From Mariannaea sp. PMI_226 (lineage: Eukaryota; Ascomycota; Sordariomycetes; Hypocreales; Nectriaceae), in contig JANFOG010000004.1 of assembly GCA_024336345.1 (NCBI GenBank), positions 62,001-126,000 on the forward strand: DNA of 64,000 nucleotides, written 5' to 3'. A program made the position numbers and the translations under genes. Positions 60,933 to 64,000 of the stretch are shown in pieces (within the stretch, counting starts at the first letter, position 1; each line of letters begins with the position of its first letter). Under the pieces are notes generated by a model that saw only the letters and a list, made by a program, of their open reading frames with translations, searched no databases and had not been told where the DNA came from.

Positions 60933-61838
60933 CTACATCGCAAGTAGTCCTCCGATAACCAGAGCAAGACAAGTTAGTCCGGCAATTGGAATAATGGAGG
61001 TTCCAGCAGCACTTGGTTGAACAGTCTTGGTTGGCGTTGGCGTTGGCAGCGAACTGGATGCGGATGTGTTCACAGGGATAATCGGATGCGCAGTACTCGA
61101 AGATGTCGTCGCCTTTGTGGTTGCGGCCATGGACTGTGAGGTAGTCTTTACCAAGGCAGAAGTTACCGATTCTGCGGTGCTCGTCTCGCTCGTCCCACTA
61201 GTCTTGCTAGCCGCACTCGATTTGCTGGTAGCGCTAGTTTCACTTGTTGCACTCGATTGACTGATCGGTTTGCTTCCCACAGTTCCACCAAATGGTGCAT
61301 TCGGAGTGACAGAATTCTTGCTTTTTTCAGCAGCGTCCCTGTACGCGGTGAGGGTATTGGACCCCTGATTGATCACGCCGACCATACCACCTTGGCAGTG
61401 GGAATCAACAGCGCAGTAGAAGAATATTGGGTCAGTGCTGTCGATAGTGACCGAGAAGAACGTCTAAGGTCGCGAGGGTTACTTGCCAAATACACACCTG
61501 TCAAGTCGTGCTTGCTGGCGTCTGCTGAGGCACATCTAGAGCAAGGCCATCCAAGCGCGAAAACTGTCATGTAGATGACTTACCTGGTCGCCATTTGGCA
61601 GCATTCCTGAATAGAATCCTCCACTGGAGACTGGAGTGCAGGGCTTGTCGAAATTTCCGGCGACAACAGTGTGCGTTATTGCGCTGAAATGAAATTCAAC
61701 AATGTCTCCTTTGTCTGCCTGGATGGTATCCGGAGTGTATGTGAACCCATTTTCACCGACTTCTACCCTGTGGACGGCAGCGGAAGCCCCGATGGCAAGC
61801 ATCGCTGGCACAATAGCGTGGCAGATATTCCAAAGCAT
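60933..61838 (-). CDS. Extracellular serine-rich cupredoxin, likely GPI-anchored
   Basis: Two exons, 61838-61584 and 61463-60933, with a 120-base GT-AG intron give 261 residues. Residues 1-20 form the signal peptide (MLWNICHAIVPAMLAIGASA). The cupredoxin domain has HTVVAGNFDKPCTPV, and the second exon has FYCAVDSHCQGGMVGVI. The His, Cys, His and Met of a type 1 copper site can be seen in these two stretches. Beyond residue 140 a Ser/Thr-rich region (SETSATSKSSAASKTSGTSE) is followed by a hydrophobic tail (IIPIAGLTCLALVIGGLLAM), the usual GPI attachment signal. Such fungal proteins sit in the wall or membrane and are often linked to surface or virulence functions, but the electron partner is unknown. 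Confidence 0.85.
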
Positions 61839-64000
61839 GGTTTGGTACCCTTACGATAACGATTTTGATAAAGGGAACTAATACGGATGTGAAATGAGTA
61901 TAGATTGATTTGCTCAATGATAACCCTGGAGTTGCTCTTTATACCCAATGCTGTAGTCCCTAATCAGACTGCTTGCTTTGAGCACCTTTCAGTATGCATG
62001 TCGACCTCGTATCCCTCATGCAAGAAGACAAACTTATCCAATAGTGCATGACTTGAGACAGTGACCAAGGTTTCAAGGTCGTAATATGCAAAATATGTCA
62101 AATTAATTTGAGGAAAAGTCGGCGATTTTTGAATCATGATGCCGTAGGTGGCGTCGGCGTTGGCCCAATAACTCGTCGTGGCTATGTCTTTCGACAACTT
62201 CAAGCCCACTTGTTATTGGCTCAGCTGCTTCGGCTCTGGCTGATCCGTTGAATCCGCTCAACGCGGTTAATAAACCGGCATATTAAGCAACCTTTCCATT
62301 TTCTGTTGGGTTCTTTTGGGCATGCGCCTAAACTGGCAAACTTGATGTAGAGACGGAGCGTAAACTGGATCGAAGTTGAAGTTAAGGTTATGTTTGAAAA
62401 CAGTGAGAGGGAAAACAGGGAAGTCAGGAAGTGGAATTTTCTTCAACTTGCTCTTCATTTTTTCAATGCACCTTTTAGTGAAAGGCTTTCCGCTATAAAT
62501 ACTGTATCTGAGAACGATGCAGGTTGAATTGGTATTGAACGAGGGGGCTCCCGAAATCGTAAGACTGGGTAAACTAATTTGAAGAATTTGCACTTCGAGC
62601 TAAACGGATGCCATTTTTTTTTAAAAAAAAAATTTAAATTTTTTGTTTTAAAAAAAAAAAACCAAGTTGGAACCAATAATAAATCCATTTGCCATCATCT
62701 TAGTTTGAGATTGTCGGCCTAAAAGGCTATTTTGATGGTGGCTTATCACGAAACCAAGCTCAATAGTTGAAACTCAACTACCGTCCGCTTGATAATTACG
62801 GTGACCCGTTGCAGCAGAGACAGAATATCCATTATAACAGTAATCACGATTTCTTGATCGCTAACATGTGTTTCACGTGCTTTGAGGGGCTTGAGCGCAT
62901 GGAAACATCCTCATTTAGGTAATGCATCAGTTGTGAAACAAGAGAGTCGAGTTTTGTTGGCTTGTCCATGCCGTGACATATTTTCTTTCAGCTCCTCAAA
63001 GCACAGATTAACCCTGATGACCAAGGGCTCCAGGTTGTTATATTTTGACTGACGTTCTCATTTCACATCTTTTACTCTCTCCAGAACTACTTGATACTCG
63101 ATATGCTATTTGCAATTTCCACCAACCCAACGTCCCTCTTGTTTTCGCGTGGCTCATTTCGTAGCTCACCAACAACCCCCAATGGAAATGGAAGTGGTTT
63201 GGAATCTCAAGAATTGACGCTAAAATTCTCAACTGCCCCATCTCGGGCACTAGCTCCCGCTCATGGCGCCATATTTTGGGGTCAGTGGCAGTCGTGTCAT
63301 GTTGTGAATCTAGAGCTTTGAGCAAGGATTCAAGTATTAATTCATAATGATATGGAATGATACCTGGGGACCCTCGTCAGAACGATCAAGCACCTCTCAG
63401 GCAAGTTGTCCACCGGTTGACTGCATCTGACGTCCGCCACATTCTTTTTTCAAGTTTATCATACTCTATAGATACTAGGAGAGTGAGGGCTCGAAGAGAA
63501 GTCAAAGATTGCATGGATCAGAGAAACACGCAAGACCAATAAAGTGCACTGCAAAGAGGCTGTGACGATATAAGAAGAAGCAAACGAATTACTTGGGAGA
63601 TGAAAAGAGATGGCGACGGACGAGGGGCGGTGAGTTCTGGACTACTCCCTAGAGCTATTCTATGGCTGAATTCAGAGGCCAAGATTATTTCACCACCCAG
63701 ACTACATCTACATTGACTCTCTTTGCGAATTCACGATTGAAAAACACAAGCCACCCTATTTCAAAGCCACGTGGAAGCTATCTTTGGTAGCGGAGTGCGC
63801 ATGTTGCCTTGGCTGCTACCTTGACTGCCACCTCAGCTCTGGCAGCAAAGTAGGTTCAAAGAATCCGCCCAATGACCATTTAGGCACAGATCAACGCATT
63901 TCACGGACCAATCAATTCCAGTGCCATTCTGTGGCGTTGGATGACCCGGCTCTCCCATGCCGCCGGGATGTCTGAAATTCCGTATTGGTAACCTCTACAT
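61839..64000. other. Right flank, no supported gene
   Basis: About 2.2 kb. A 108-codon minus-strand frame at 62267-62593 has a hydrophobic start and many basic residues but no family that I recognise. A block of oligo-T, oligo-A and oligo-T at 62613-62660 is very AT-rich. Right of 63000 only short frames occur. Confidence 0.4.

Overview
The window looks like chromosomal DNA of a filamentous ascomycete (Pezizomycotina). Coding regions are broken by short GT-AG introns, mostly 45-65 bases, several with a clear CTAAC/CTAAT-type branch site. Genes are spaced out and lie on both strands. Protein families are typically fungal: Zn2Cys6 regulators, a GH75 chitosanase, a GLEYA adhesin, a class V GPCR and a serine-rich cupredoxin. 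I see no rRNA, tRNA, CRISPR array or intact transposon. The genus cannot be fixed from the sequence alone. Exon boundaries below come from reading splice sites and reading frames by eye.

Layout. 1-9.4 kb: an Mpv17/PMP22-family gene, a decayed MFS transporter carrying a small inverted segment, a long AT-rich gap, and a DxD-containing membrane protein that resembles a glycosyltransferase. 9.4-17.7 kb: an aldo-keto reductase, a secreted GH75 chitosanase with an extra cysteine-rich tail, an unknown small protein, then a 3 kb gene-poor gap. 17.7-24.9 kb: a likely sugar-utilisation cluster made of an MFS sugar permease, a divergent GH127 beta-L-arabinofuranosidase-like enzyme and a Zn2Cys6 regulator. 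The shared promoter holds two identical CGG-N7-CGG sites. 24.9-41.6 kb: a small secreted six-cysteine protein, a cAMP-receptor-like GPCR, two further Zn2Cys6 regulators, a PLP-dependent synthase-like enzyme, a SAM methyltransferase and a short-chain dehydrogenase, with long gaps between them.

41.6-53.3 kb: after a 3.9 kb gap comes a second sugar cluster: a Zn2Cys6 regulator, an MFS alpha-glucoside-type permease and a GH13 alpha-glucosidase with an oligo-1,6-glucosidase-like active site. A divergently placed nitrilase-family enzyme follows. 53.3-64 kb: a GC-rich, frame-broken ORF, a very long secreted adhesin with about 25 four-cysteine modules and a C-terminal GLEYA domain (carrying an apparent frameshift in an A7 run), and a GPI-type serine-rich cupredoxin.

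Functional reading: two carbon-source modules, each with enzyme, permease and regulator, plus several cell-surface or secreted proteins. The least familiar items are the cysteine-module/GLEYA protein, the related cysteine motif on the chitosanase tail, and the inversion scar inside the transporter relic.
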